Of a DNA stretch of 64,000 nucleotides, positions 17,923-25,205 are shown one piece after another. The notes under the pieces are model-generated. The model saw nothing but the letters and a program-made list of their open reading frames with translations, had not been told where the DNA came from and searched no databases. A program made the translations under genes and the position numbers. The first letter of the stretch is position 1, and every line of letters starts with the position of its first letter. The DNA is from Alphaproteobacteria bacterium HT1-32 (GTDB lineage: Bacteria > Pseudomonadota > Alphaproteobacteria > Rhodospirillales > HT1-32). The stretch is from assembly GCA_009649675.1 (NCBI GenBank), contig WJPL01000003.1, forward strand, positions 737,199 through 801,198, written 5' to 3'.

Positions 17923-18354
17923 CTACCGGGCAGACTTGAGGGCTTTGAGCAATTCCTCGCTCGGGCCTGTTCGGTCAGCTTTCGTATGCGCATCCGGGTT
18001 CGGGGCCGCCTTGGGCATTCCCCCGGCGACCTTCCGTCCTTCTGAAATGCCAGCTTCAAGTTCATTGGCAAGCCGGTCACCGCGCTCCGTAAAGAATTCC
18101 AGTTCATCCCGCAAAACCTGCGCCCGCTTGATTCTCTGATCCAGTTCCTGGGCTGTCCGGTCAGCCGCCCGCCGCAATTCCTGAATGCTGCCCTGCGCAC
18201 GCTGGGTCGATTCATTAAAACTGGTAATCATCTGGCCAAGTTCCGACCGGCTGTCACGAAGCGTGCGTAACCGGCGGTTGAGTGCAAAGGCAAAACCGAT
18301 CGTCGCTGCCAGCAGCAGCGCCAGAATAATATCGAGGATCAATGACCAATCCAT
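17923..18354 (-). CDS. DUF6468 flagellar-locus membrane protein
   Basis: A 143-residue protein with one N-terminal membrane helix (LILDIILALLLAATIGFAFAL) and a long basic/acidic coiled coil (about 25-105) ending in a short variable tail. It matches, in size, layout and position between fliM and a motE-like gene, the DUF6468 proteins of alphaproteobacterial flagellar loci. Function is not known; a scaffold or stator-associated role is a guess from context. The start is the ATG at 18354, 21 bases after the fliM stop. Confidence 0.75.
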   Translation of the reverse strand: MDWSLILDIILALLLAATIGFAFALNRRLRTLRDSRSELGQMITSFNESTQRAQGSIQELRRAADRTAQELDQRIKRAQVLRDELEFFTERGDRLANELEAGISEGRKVAGGMPKAAPNPDAHTKADRTGPSEELLKALKSAR

Positions 18355-18375
18355 AACAGCCCCATCCTGATCCTG

Positions 18376-19536
18376 TTATCCCTGTGCACGGTCACGGGGT
18401 TTTGCCTTCTCATCAATCCGGATCGCAATCTGTCCGTTACGACGTCCCATCTTGCCCTTGAACAGTTCAATATCACCACACCGCAGGGCAACCCGGGAAT
18501 CCGGGGTCGCATTCAGCATCAGCCGGTCGCCGACCTTCAATGCAAGTATATCCTGCAGTGACAGTGTTTGTTGATCCAAAACTGCCCCAAGATCAATGTC
18601 GGTTAACCACAACTCCTGCGCCAGATGGGTTTCCCAGATCGAGTCCCGTCCGAATTTCTCACCCATGAACATCTGAAGCAGCAGTTCGCGAACCGGCTCC
18701 AGCGTCGCATAGGGAATCAACAGTTCAAGGCGCCCGCCACGGTCTTCCATATCAATCCGCAGCTTGGCGCAAATCGCTGCGTTTGATGGCCGGGAAATAG
18801 TGGCAAAACGCGGGTTGGTTTCCAGCCGGTCAAACCGGAATGCAACCGGGCTGAGAGGATCAAATGCCGCGCTGAGATCATCCAGGACGACATGGATCAT
18901 CCGTTCCACCAGATTGCGTTCAATCGTGGTATAGGGCCGACCTTCAATCCGCATGGCAGCCGTGCCGCGGCGTCCGCCAAGCAGCACATCGACAATCGAA
19001 TAGATCAGGGCAGAATCAATCGTCAGGAGCCCGTAATTGTCCCATTCCTCAGCCTTGAAAACACCCAGCATCGCCGGCAGCGGAATTGAATTAAGGTAAT
19101 CACCGAAACGCAGCGACAAAATGTTGTCCAGCGACACCTCGACGTTATCCGAGGTAAAATTCCGGAGCGATGTCGACATCATCCGGACCAGACGGTCAAA
19201 GACGACCTCCAGCATCGGCAGACGTTCATAGGAAACCATGGCGCTGTTGAGAATCGCCTGGATTCCCGACTGCTCGCCCATATCATCGCCGTCATCGTCG
19301 AAACCGAGCAGACTGTCGATTTCATCCTGGTTGAGAACGCGGGTCGTTTCACCACCACCCCCGTCATCATCATCGCCGTCCATCATGGTTTCCCATTCGG
19401 CCGCCAGGTCGTCGTCTTCTCCGTCGCCGTCGCCGCCACCCTCGCCGCCTTCTGAATCGAGCATGGACTCCCAGTCTTCGGCGACGTCCTCGTCGTCACC
19501 TTCCGGTGGTAAATTCTGATCGGTCAGGCCACTCAT
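18376..19536 (-). CDS. fliM: Flagellar motor switch protein FliM
   Basis: A 386-residue protein. The FliM core is clear (SYERLPMLEVVFDRLVRMMS, GDYLNSIPLPAMLGVF, LVERMIHVVLDDL), followed by a C-terminal SpoA domain (about 300-370). The CheY-binding motif LNQDEIDSLL is present but starts at residue 68, because the protein carries an acidic, glycine-rich N-terminal extension of about 65 residues. That extension holds two similar peptides, AEDWESMLD (19-27) and AAEWETMMD (45-53). FliM forms the C-ring with FliG and FliN. It overlaps fliL by four bases (ATGA). No fliG or fliN is in the window. Confidence 0.95.
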   Translation of the reverse strand: MSGLTDQNLPPEGDDEDVAEDWESMLDSEGGEGGGDGDGEDDDLAAEWETMMDGDDDDGGGGETTRVLNQDEIDSLLGFDDDGDDMGEQSGIQAILNSAMVSYERLPMLEVVFDRLVRMMSTSLRNFTSDNVEVSLDNILSLRFGDYLNSIPLPAMLGVFKAEEWDNYGLLTIDSALIYSIVDVLLGGRRGTAAMRIEGRPYTTIERNLVERMIHVVLDDLSAAFDPLSPVAFRFDRLETNPRFATISRPSNAAICAKLRIDMEDRGGRLELLIPYATLEPVRELLLQMFMGEKFGRDSIWETHLAQELWLTDIDLGAVLDQQTLSLQDILALKVGDRLMLNATPDSRVALRCGDIELFKGKMGRRNGQIAIRIDEKAKPRDRAQG

Positions 19537-20078
19537 TGCACAAGCATTTCCTTGAACAACACATCACGCACGCGGGTTGGGCGCGTCGCCGCATTCACCC
19601 GGATCAGCAGTTCTTCACGCAGACGATAGATACCTTCCGACCCCTGCAGGTCTTCCTGTCGCAGTTCGCGCAAATAGACTGTAAAATTATCAACAATCCG
19701 GTCGATGACCTGCTCAATCCGCGGAACGTCTTCCTGAGCGTTCAGTTCAAGCGCGACACGAATTTTCAGGAATTCCTTGCGACGACCATCCGAATTCAGA
19801 TTCACCAGCATTTCCGGAACTTCATAGAAAACACCAATCTCGTTGACTGTTTCCTGCTGTGGCTGGGCTTCCTCTGCCGCCGGCTCACCCCCCGTAATCA
19901 TAGCGATGATCGGATCTGCCAGCCCCATGAAATAAGCGCCAGCACCACCACCAATCAGCAGCAGCAACGGCACAACGATCAGCAGCAGCTTCTTCTTGCC
20001 GCCTTTCTTTCCGCCACCTTCATCGGAGCCGGAATCAATGTCGTCACCCATTGGTTCGTCGAGATCGTCGTCCGCCAT
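19533..20078 (-). CDS. fliL: Flagellar basal body-associated protein FliL
   Basis: A 181-residue protein with an acidic cytoplasmic head, a lysine patch (KKGGKKK) and one membrane helix (LLLIVVPLLLLIGGGAGAYF). A periplasmic FliL domain follows (YEVPEMLVNLNSDGRRKEFLKI, then LRELRQEDLQGSEGIYRLRE). FliL rings surround the stator and stabilise it. It is the first gene of the minus-strand motor operon. The region up to flgF (20079-20435) should hold its promoter; I see no convincing sigma-54 sequence on that strand. Confidence 0.93.
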   Translation of the reverse strand: MADDDLDEPMGDDIDSGSDEGGGKKGGKKKLLLIVVPLLLLIGGGAGAYFMGLADPIIAMITGGEPAAEEAQPQQETVNEIGVFYEVPEMLVNLNSDGRRKEFLKIRVALELNAQEDVPRIEQVIDRIVDNFTVYLRELRQEDLQGSEGIYRLREELLIRVNAATRPTRVRDVLFKEMLVQ

Positions 20079-20265
20079 ATCCGCCTGTCACCGCCTGAGC
20101 GGCATCCTTTCACTGCCCGAAAAAAACTTCGGGTCCACCCTGTAACCTATATCAGTTCATGGATGCCGGGGGAACGCAAACCAGCCAAAACTGATCCTTT
20201 ATCTTAGTGTTACAGGGTTAAAAAAGCCTTTCCGCCGGCCTGATCCGGGAGGTCAGCGACCGGAA

Positions 20266-20280
20266 GCGGCAATAATTGCC
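20266..20280. promoter_or_regulatory. Palindromic enhancer-like element upstream of flgF
   Basis: The sequence GCGGCAATAATTGCC contains the dyad GGCAAT-A-ATTGCC. An identical 15-mer lies upstream of flgI at 25030-25044. It sits 87 bases before the -24 element of flgF, a usual distance for a sigma-54 activator site. The likely binder is an FlbD-type activator; that is inference from the sigma-54 promoter and the nearby fliX. Confidence 0.65.
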
Positions 20281-20367
20281 TTCCCGGTGGGTCGATTTCG
20301 TCCCCCAGCCGTCCCCTCAAACCGACACACAATAGTTAATGCATTGATTTCATTGATTTATTTTTCT

Positions 20368-20383
20368 TGGCACGGCTCCTGCT
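20368..20383 (+). promoter_or_regulatory. Sigma-54 (RpoN) promoter of flgF operon
   Basis: TGGCACGGCTCCTGCT fits the -24/-12 consensus TGGCACG-N4-TTGCW at all but one position, with the right GG-to-GC spacing. The flgF start codon is 52 bases after it. The next three genes follow on the same strand with gaps of about 27-38 bases. Confidence 0.8.
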
Positions 20384-20435
20384 ACAGGAATGGCAGCTAA
20401 TAACGCCACGCCGCTGATACAGGCCGGAGACGAAA

Positions 20436-21176
20436 ATGGAAAACCTCACACTCGTCGCATTATCGCGAATGAGCGTTCTCAGAAACCAGATGGCGACAAT
20501 CGCCAACAATGTCGCAAACGCCGACACTGACGGTTTCAAGAGCGAACATGTCATGTTCGATGACTACGTTGTGAAGACACGGGGCGGCGAATCGAGCCTG
20601 AAGGCCAAGATCGCCTTCGTGTCCGATGTTGCCTCCTACACCGACCTCAGCAAGGGCCCGCTGATCGCGACAGGAAACGACCTTGATGTTTCCATCGCCA
20701 AGGAAGGTTATTTCGTCGTCGAAGGCAGGAACGATAACGAATACACGGCCAACGGACGCTTCTCGCTGAACGCAGACGGGGAACTGATCACTGCCGGCGA
20801 CAAGCGTGTTCTGAACACGGATAACGAGCCCATCGTGATTGATGGCGGTGTCTCCACCATCGATATCTCGCGCGACGGCACCATTTCGACCGACGGCGCA
20901 GAAATCGGGAAATTGCAGGTCGTCAGATTTGACAATCCGCAGGAACTGGAACGCATCGCCAACGGCCTGTACCGGGCACCCCAGCGGATCACCCCGCAGG
21001 TGATGGATAACCCCGATCTGGTCCAGGGTTCGATTGAGGAATCAAACGTCGAACCGATCCTGCAAATGAGCCAGATGATTGAAGTACACCGCGCCTATGA
21101 AAGCACCAGTCGCCTGATGAGTCAGGATCATGACCGGCAGCGCAAGGCCATCGACATTCTCACCCGCACCAACTGA
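20436..21176 (+). CDS. flgF: Flagellar proximal rod protein FlgF
   Basis: A 246-residue protein with the flagellar rod/hook N-terminal motif (LVALSRMSVLRNQMATIANN, then NVANADTDGFKSE) and the matching C-terminal helix (NVEPILQMSQMIEVHRAYES). Similarity to FlgG along the length, with the shorter centre of FlgF, gives the name. It builds the proximal rod in the periplasm. GGAG lies a few bases before the ATG. It is the first gene after the sigma-54 promoter. Confidence 0.93.
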   Translation: MENLTLVALSRMSVLRNQMATIANNVANADTDGFKSEHVMFDDYVVKTRGGESSLKAKIAFVSDVASYTDLSKGPLIATGNDLDVSIAKEGYFVVEGRNDNEYTANGRFSLNADGELITAGDKRVLNTDNEPIVIDGGVSTIDISRDGTISTDGAEIGKLQVVRFDNPQELERIANGLYRAPQRITPQVMDNPDLVQGSIEESNVEPILQMSQMIEVHRAYESTSRLMSQDHDRQRKAIDILTRTN

Positions 21177-21214
21177 TCCGTCGATCAGCTGAACGATTAG
21201 AAAAGGATAACGAC

Positions 21215-22000
21215 ATGAGATCATTGAGCATCGGCGCGACGGGAATGCTGGCACAGCAGACGAACGTCGAGATTATCTCGAACAACATCGCGAATATGAA
21301 CACCACGGCCTATACCCGGCGCCGGACTGAATTCCATGACCTGCTGTATCAGGATCTGCGGCGCGCCGGTTCGACCAGTTCGGACAATGGTGACGTTGTG
21401 CCATCCGGCATTCAGCTCGGCCTTGGTGTGCGCACCGCTGCGGTCTATCGCATCACCACCCAGGGCAATATCCTGCAGACCCAGAACACCTTTGATCTGG
21501 CCATTCAGGGCAAGGGTTATTTTGCCGTCGACCTGCCGTCCGGGCAGACCGGCTATACCCGTGACGGCTCGTTCCAGCTGAACGCAGACGGACAGATGGT
21601 CACCCATGACGGCAATACGGTACAGCCGGGCATCACGATCCCGCAGAACGCCATCAACATCACCATCAATGATTCCGGCGAAGTGCTGGTGACTCTTGAT
21701 GGTACCGTGGCACCCCAGAATGTCGGCCAGATCCAGCTCTCCCGGTTCCAGAACGAAGCTGGCCTGAGCGCCATCGGGGACAACCTATTTGTCGAGACTG
21801 ACGCATCTGGCAACGCAACAACAGCAAATCCGAATTCAACCGGGTTTGGCAGCCTGCTGCAGGGTTATCTCGAAACCTCCAACGTTAATGTGGTCGAGGA
21901 AATCACCAATCTGATCACCGCACAGCGCGCCTATGAAATGAATTCCAAGGTTATTGAAACCTCCGATCAGATGATGGCGACCGTTACAAACATCCGATAG
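21215..22000 (+). CDS. flgG: Flagellar distal rod protein FlgG
   Basis: A 261-residue protein, the usual FlgG length. The N terminus MRSLSIGATGMLAQQTNVEI and NNIANMNTTAYTRRR, the central GKGYFAVDLPSGQTGYTRDG, and the C-terminal GYLETSNVNVVEEITNLI are diagnostic. It forms the distal rod that passes through the P and L rings. AAGGATAA precedes the ATG. It follows flgF by 38 bases in the same transcription unit. Confidence 0.95.
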   Translation: MRSLSIGATGMLAQQTNVEIISNNIANMNTTAYTRRRTEFHDLLYQDLRRAGSTSSDNGDVVPSGIQLGLGVRTAAVYRITTQGNILQTQNTFDLAIQGKGYFAVDLPSGQTGYTRDGSFQLNADGQMVTHDGNTVQPGITIPQNAINITINDSGEVLVTLDGTVAPQNVGQIQLSRFQNEAGLSAIGDNLFVETDASGNATTANPNSTGFGSLLQGYLETSNVNVVEEITNLITAQRAYEMNSKVIETSDQMMATVTNIR

Positions 22001-22027
22001 GCGAAACCTTCTCCAAGGAGAGACAAG

Positions 22028-22999
22028 ATGAAGAAAATCATCCTGACACTGGCGATCGTTCTTGCAGCTCATTTCATGGCTGCCCCCGCCATCGCCGAAC
22101 TCGACGGAACGCCCCTGCCCTCATTGCGCGGGCATTCAGAGGTGGACGACAATTACATTCGCCTCGGCGACCTGTTTGCCAACCTGCCGGAAGATCAGCG
22201 CGAAATTTCTGTTGCCTACGCACCGAAACCCGGTCGCAAGGCAGTGTTCGACGCGCTCTGGCTGTATCGGGTCGCCCGGCATCACCGCCTGAAATGGCGC
22301 CCGATGAGCCGCCTTGATCAGGCAATCATCACTCGTCCAAGCCAGATTATCGGCCAGTCCGATATCGAGCAGGCAATTTCTGCAGCCCTGTCCGAACGGG
22401 GCGCGCCGGACCGCTTTCAGATCGAATTCACATCCCGCAACCTGACCCTGCACATCCCCCAGGATGCAACGACGGCAATACGGATAGAAGACCTGCAGTA
22501 TCAGCCGGGAGACGAGCGTTTCGCAGCCATCCTTGGCATTTCAAGTGACATGGCCAGCGGCACCCGCACCCGGGTTTCCGGACGCATCCACCCGGTCGTT
22601 GATGTCCCCGTGCTTAACCGGCGCATGGAAAGTGGTGACGTGATTTCGGAAAATGATATCGAATGGCTGGAACTGCGCCAGGACCGGATTGAACGGAACA
22701 CCATCGTTGATCAGGAGCAGCTGGTCGGCATGTCGCCCCGCCGCGCCCTGCAATCGGGAACCATTGTGCGGGCAGGTGCCGTCCGTCGCCCGGTTGTCGT
22801 CGAGAAGAATTCACTGGTCAACATGTACCTGATCCGCGGTGCCCTGAAACTGACCGCACAGGGCCGTGCGCTGGAGGCGGGCAGTGAAGGTGATGTGATC
22901 CGGATTCAGAACACAACCTCCAAGACGACCATCGAAGCCACCGTTACCGCACCGGGGACAGTTACCGTCGCCGGCATCGGTGGCCGCCTGACAAATTGA
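22028..22999 (+). CDS. flgA: Flagellar P-ring assembly chaperone FlgA
   Basis: A 323-residue protein with a cleavable signal (KKIILTLAIVLAAHFMAAPA, then IAE). A poorly conserved middle is followed by the conserved C-terminal SAF-like part: VPVLNRRMESGDVISENDIE, then MSPRRALQSGTIVRAGAVRR and VEKNSLVNMYLIRGALKLTA. It is longer than the enteric protein, as is common in alphaproteobacteria. It assists FlgI polymerisation in the periplasm. AAGGAGAG stands before the ATG, and it lies between flgG and flgH. Confidence 0.93.
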   Translation: MKKIILTLAIVLAAHFMAAPAIAELDGTPLPSLRGHSEVDDNYIRLGDLFANLPEDQREISVAYAPKPGRKAVFDALWLYRVARHHRLKWRPMSRLDQAIITRPSQIIGQSDIEQAISAALSERGAPDRFQIEFTSRNLTLHIPQDATTAIRIEDLQYQPGDERFAAILGISSDMASGTRTRVSGRIHPVVDVPVLNRRMESGDVISENDIEWLELRQDRIERNTIVDQEQLVGMSPRRALQSGTIVRAGAVRRPVVVEKNSLVNMYLIRGALKLTAQGRALEAGSEGDVIRIQNTTSKTTIEATVTAPGTVTVAGIGGRLTN

Positions 23000-23027
23000 A
23001 CGATAACCCCGTTCAGGAGAGCTTGAA

Positions 23028-23789
23028 ATGACATCCCCTACCCTCGCACAGACAGCACGGATCGCCGGTCTGACCGCCCTGATGCTGTCGACCGCAGCCT
23101 GCAACACGCTGAGCCGCCTGTCGGAAGTTGGCTCCCAGCCCTCACTGGCAGAGATTGAAAACCCGACACAGCAGGCGAATTACAAGCCTGTCAGCCTGCC
23201 CATGCCACAGCCCGAGATCGCCCGGCATAACTCCAACTCGCTCTGGCGGCCCGGCGCGCGTGCCTTCTTCAAGGACCAGCGGGCAGCAAAGGTCGGTGAC
23301 ATCCTGACCGTTACCGTCTCAATTGCAGACAGCGTAACCACCCAGAACAAGACCGAACTGAACCGGACAGCCGGAGAGAATGCCGGTCTCGATCAGTTCC
23401 TCGGATATCAGAATGCGCTGGGCAGAATTCTGCCGGAATCGATCACCCCCGCTTCAGCGATCGATTTCGATTCCCAGCATGTTTCGAACGGTGAAGGCAA
23501 GATCACCCGGAACGAAACTGTCAGTGTGCAGCTTGCCGCAATTGTGACCCAGGTCCTGCCAAACGGTAATCTGGTAGTTCACGGGCGGCAGGAAGTTGGC
23601 CTGAACTATGATGTCCGGGAAATTATTGTCGACGGCGTGATACGCCCGGAAGACATCACAGCATCAAACCAGATCAGCCATGACAAGATTGCCGAGGCCC
23701 GCATTCGTTACGGCGGACGTGGCCAGATCATGGACCTTCAGTCACCGCGCTGGGGCCAGCAGATCTACGACATCATCTTCCCGTTCTGA
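23028..23789 (+). CDS. flgH: Flagellar L-ring lipoprotein FlgH
   Basis: A 253-residue lipoprotein. The lipobox is LSTAAC with acylated C25. The FlgH core is seen in LWRPGARAFFKDQRAAKVGD, ILTVTVSIADSV, the NLVVHGRQEVGLN block and GVIRPEDITASNQISHDKIA. It forms the outer-membrane L ring around the rod. AGGAGAG precedes the ATG. A strong terminator follows 20-odd bases after the stop, so this ends the flgF-flgG-flgA-flgH unit. Confidence 0.95.
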   Translation: MTSPTLAQTARIAGLTALMLSTAACNTLSRLSEVGSQPSLAEIENPTQQANYKPVSLPMPQPEIARHNSNSLWRPGARAFFKDQRAAKVGDILTVTVSIADSVTTQNKTELNRTAGENAGLDQFLGYQNALGRILPESITPASAIDFDSQHVSNGEGKITRNETVSVQLAAIVTQVLPNGNLVVHGRQEVGLNYDVREIIVDGVIRPEDITASNQISHDKIAEARIRYGGRGQIMDLQSPRWGQQIYDIIFPF

Positions 23790-23810
23790 TCTGACCGGGA
23801 AGATGCCAGA

Positions 23811-23844
23811 AAAAAGCCCGCAGCTTTATCGCTGCGGGCTTTTT
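23811..23844. terminator. Bidirectional rho-independent terminator between flgH and dksA
   Basis: A perfect nine-base stem, GCCCGCAGC (23816-23824) with GCTGCGGGC (23831-23839), has a six-base loop. Five T follow on one side and five A precede on the other, so it can end both the flgH transcript and the convergent dksA transcript. Confidence 0.92.
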
Positions 23845-23893
23845 GCTGTCCGGAGACAAAATCATCAAACCACGTTAGGGGTTCACGCTGTTC

Positions 23894-24319
23894 CTAGTCG
23901 TCGCGATGCGTCCGTTCCATACGTTCATGGCGTTCCTGAGCTTCCAGGCTCATGGTCGCGATGGGACGCGCTTCCAGCCGTTTCAGGCTGATCGGCTCAC
24001 CGGTCTCTTCACAATAACCGTAAGTGCCATCATGAACGCGCTTCAGTGCGGCATCGATTTTCGCGATCAGCTTGCGGGCCCGGTCACGGGTCCGCAGTTC
24101 CAGAGCCCTGTCTGCTTCCGCAGAAGCCCGGTCAGCGATATCCGGCTTCTGAAGATCGCCTTCCTGCAGACTGGCGAGAGTCTCGTTTGATTCCGCCAGA
24201 AGTTCAGAACGCCAGCGCAACAGCTTTTCTTTGAAGAACCGCCGCTGACGCGGGTTCATAAACTCTTCGTCTTCCGACGGTTGATAATCAGGGGGTAAAG
24301 GGAGGTCCATGAGCTCCAT
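23894..24319 (-). CDS. dksA: DksA/TraR family RNA polymerase-binding regulator
   Basis: A protein of about 141 residues with the DksA coiled coil (FKEKLLRWRSELLAESNETL ... ADRALELRTRDRARKLIAKI) and its tip acidic residues, then the remains of the zinc-finger part: YGYCEETGEPISLKRLEARP. Only the first of the four zinc cysteines is kept, as is common in alphaproteobacterial DksA. It modulates transcription with ppGpp. The start is uncertain: ATG at 24319 (AGGA upstream) or an in-frame ATG at 24358. It stands alone between the flgH and fliX genes, transcribed against the flg operons. Confidence 0.88.
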   Translation of the reverse strand: MELMDLPLPPDYQPSEDEEFMNPRQRRFFKEKLLRWRSELLAESNETLASLQEGDLQKPDIADRASAEADRALELRTRDRARKLIAKIDAALKRVHDGTYGYCEETGEPISLKRLEARPIATMSLEAQERHERMERTHRDD

Positions 24320-24502
24320 GTTCACTTTGTTCCTAACGCCGGTTAAGTCCAAAAACATTACTTTTCTTGATTATTGGCGGCGGAATATAGAGACGCCCTC
24401 CACGACCTGCAAGCGCCGATCAGTCACCTGACGAAACGAGTTCGTGAAGATCATAAATGATTGTTTTAACTGACCTTTGGATTGTCAGTCCCGCCCGGCC
24501 TG

Positions 24503-24937
24503 CTATCTGCGCTGCAGCTTTGCCAGCTCAACTTCGGTTCTGAGCTCAATCTGGGCGATCAGATCTTCCAGTTCGGCATCCCCGCTCTGCCCCTTCCGGG
24601 ACCGCAAAGCCTGTGCCAGTCGTCCGAGCTTCTCCATTGGTATGGATCCGGTCAGCAAACCGAGTCTGATCTCTTCCAGGCCATCCAGCAGACTGCTGCC
24701 ATGGGTAACCGCACGGCGCCGTGCCGGCCGGTCCTCGGCATCCGGCGCCTCCTGCAATGACAGCAGTCCTCCAACGGAGTCCACCGAAGCCATGCTCTCC
24801 ATCTCCGGCGTATCCTCCGCCGAAGACAGTGACGTCAGCGCCTCGGCAAACGAGCTGCCGGACTTGCCTTGCTTCTTTGTGGTTCGCGATGGCCCGCCTA
24901 CACGACTTGAGCCACCAACTTTAATGCCATCGGACAT
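24503..24937 (-). CDS. fliX: Flagellar assembly regulator FliX
   Basis: A 144-residue protein that fits FliX in size, position (divergent from flgI) and pattern. The N terminus is short and glycine/serine-rich (IKVGGSSRVGGPSRTTKK), the middle is variable, and the conserved C-terminal helical part includes SLLDGLEEIRLGLLTGSIP and LEDLIAQIELRTEVELAKL. In Caulobacter FliX ties early basal-body assembly to the activity of the sigma-54 activator FlbD. GGAGG precedes the ATG. Its presence next to two sigma-54 promoters supports a similar circuit here. Confidence 0.85.
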   Translation of the reverse strand: MSDGIKVGGSSRVGGPSRTTKKQGKSGSSFAEALTSLSSAEDTPEMESMASVDSVGGLLSLQEAPDAEDRPARRRAVTHGSSLLDGLEEIRLGLLTGSIPMEKLGRLAQALRSRKGQSGDAELEDLIAQIELRTEVELAKLQRR

Positions 24938-25029
24938 TCAACGTTCCTCCGCCTGCATTCAGACTCACAGGTTACAACGGCAGACTGTCACACAACACTT
25001 AAATCCCCGTGAACACGGCTCAATGACAG

Positions 25030-25044
25030 GCGGCAATAATTGCC
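25030..25044. promoter_or_regulatory. Palindromic enhancer-like element upstream of flgI
   Basis: GCGGCAATAATTGCC, identical in all 15 bases to the element at 20266-20280. Here the dyad extends to GCGGCAAT-A-ATTGCCGC. It lies 107 bases before the -24 element of flgI, 20 bases (about two helical turns) more than at flgF, so the activator would face the promoter the same way in both cases. Confidence 0.65.
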
Positions 25045-25151
25045 GCTGAGCGGAAACAGCTTCCCTGAAAGCAGAGCCTTTCACAAAACCAGAACCCCAG
25101 AGAAATAAAAAATATTCAGTAATTACAATGCACTGAACATCTTTCCGTTTA

Positions 25152-25167
25152 TGGCACGACTTTCGCA
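25152..25167 (+). promoter_or_regulatory. Sigma-54 (RpoN) promoter of flgI operon
   Basis: TGGCACGACTTTCGCA matches TGGCACG-N4-TTGCA with one mismatch and correct spacing. The flgI start codon is 38 bases downstream. Five further genes follow through flgL with overlaps or short gaps. Confidence 0.78.
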
Positions 25168-25205
25168 TTAACAGTTGCGGGCGAGAGACGTCCGGATTGA
25201 CAGAG

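Larger units (their letters stand above)
20079..20435. promoter_or_regulatory. Intergenic region between divergent fliL and flgF
   Basis: This 357-base gap has no gene. It holds, in order: a hairpin CCCGAA / TTCGGG (20117-20134) in the fliL leader; a spaced inverted repeat (CCCTGTAAC at 20138-20146 with GTTACAGGG at 20209-20217, and inside it ATCAGTT at 20151-20157 with AACTGAT at 20189-20195); the palindromic element at 20266-20280; an A/T-rich stretch near 20335-20366; and a sigma-54 type promoter at 20368-20383. Regulation of both operons probably meets here. Confidence 0.7.
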
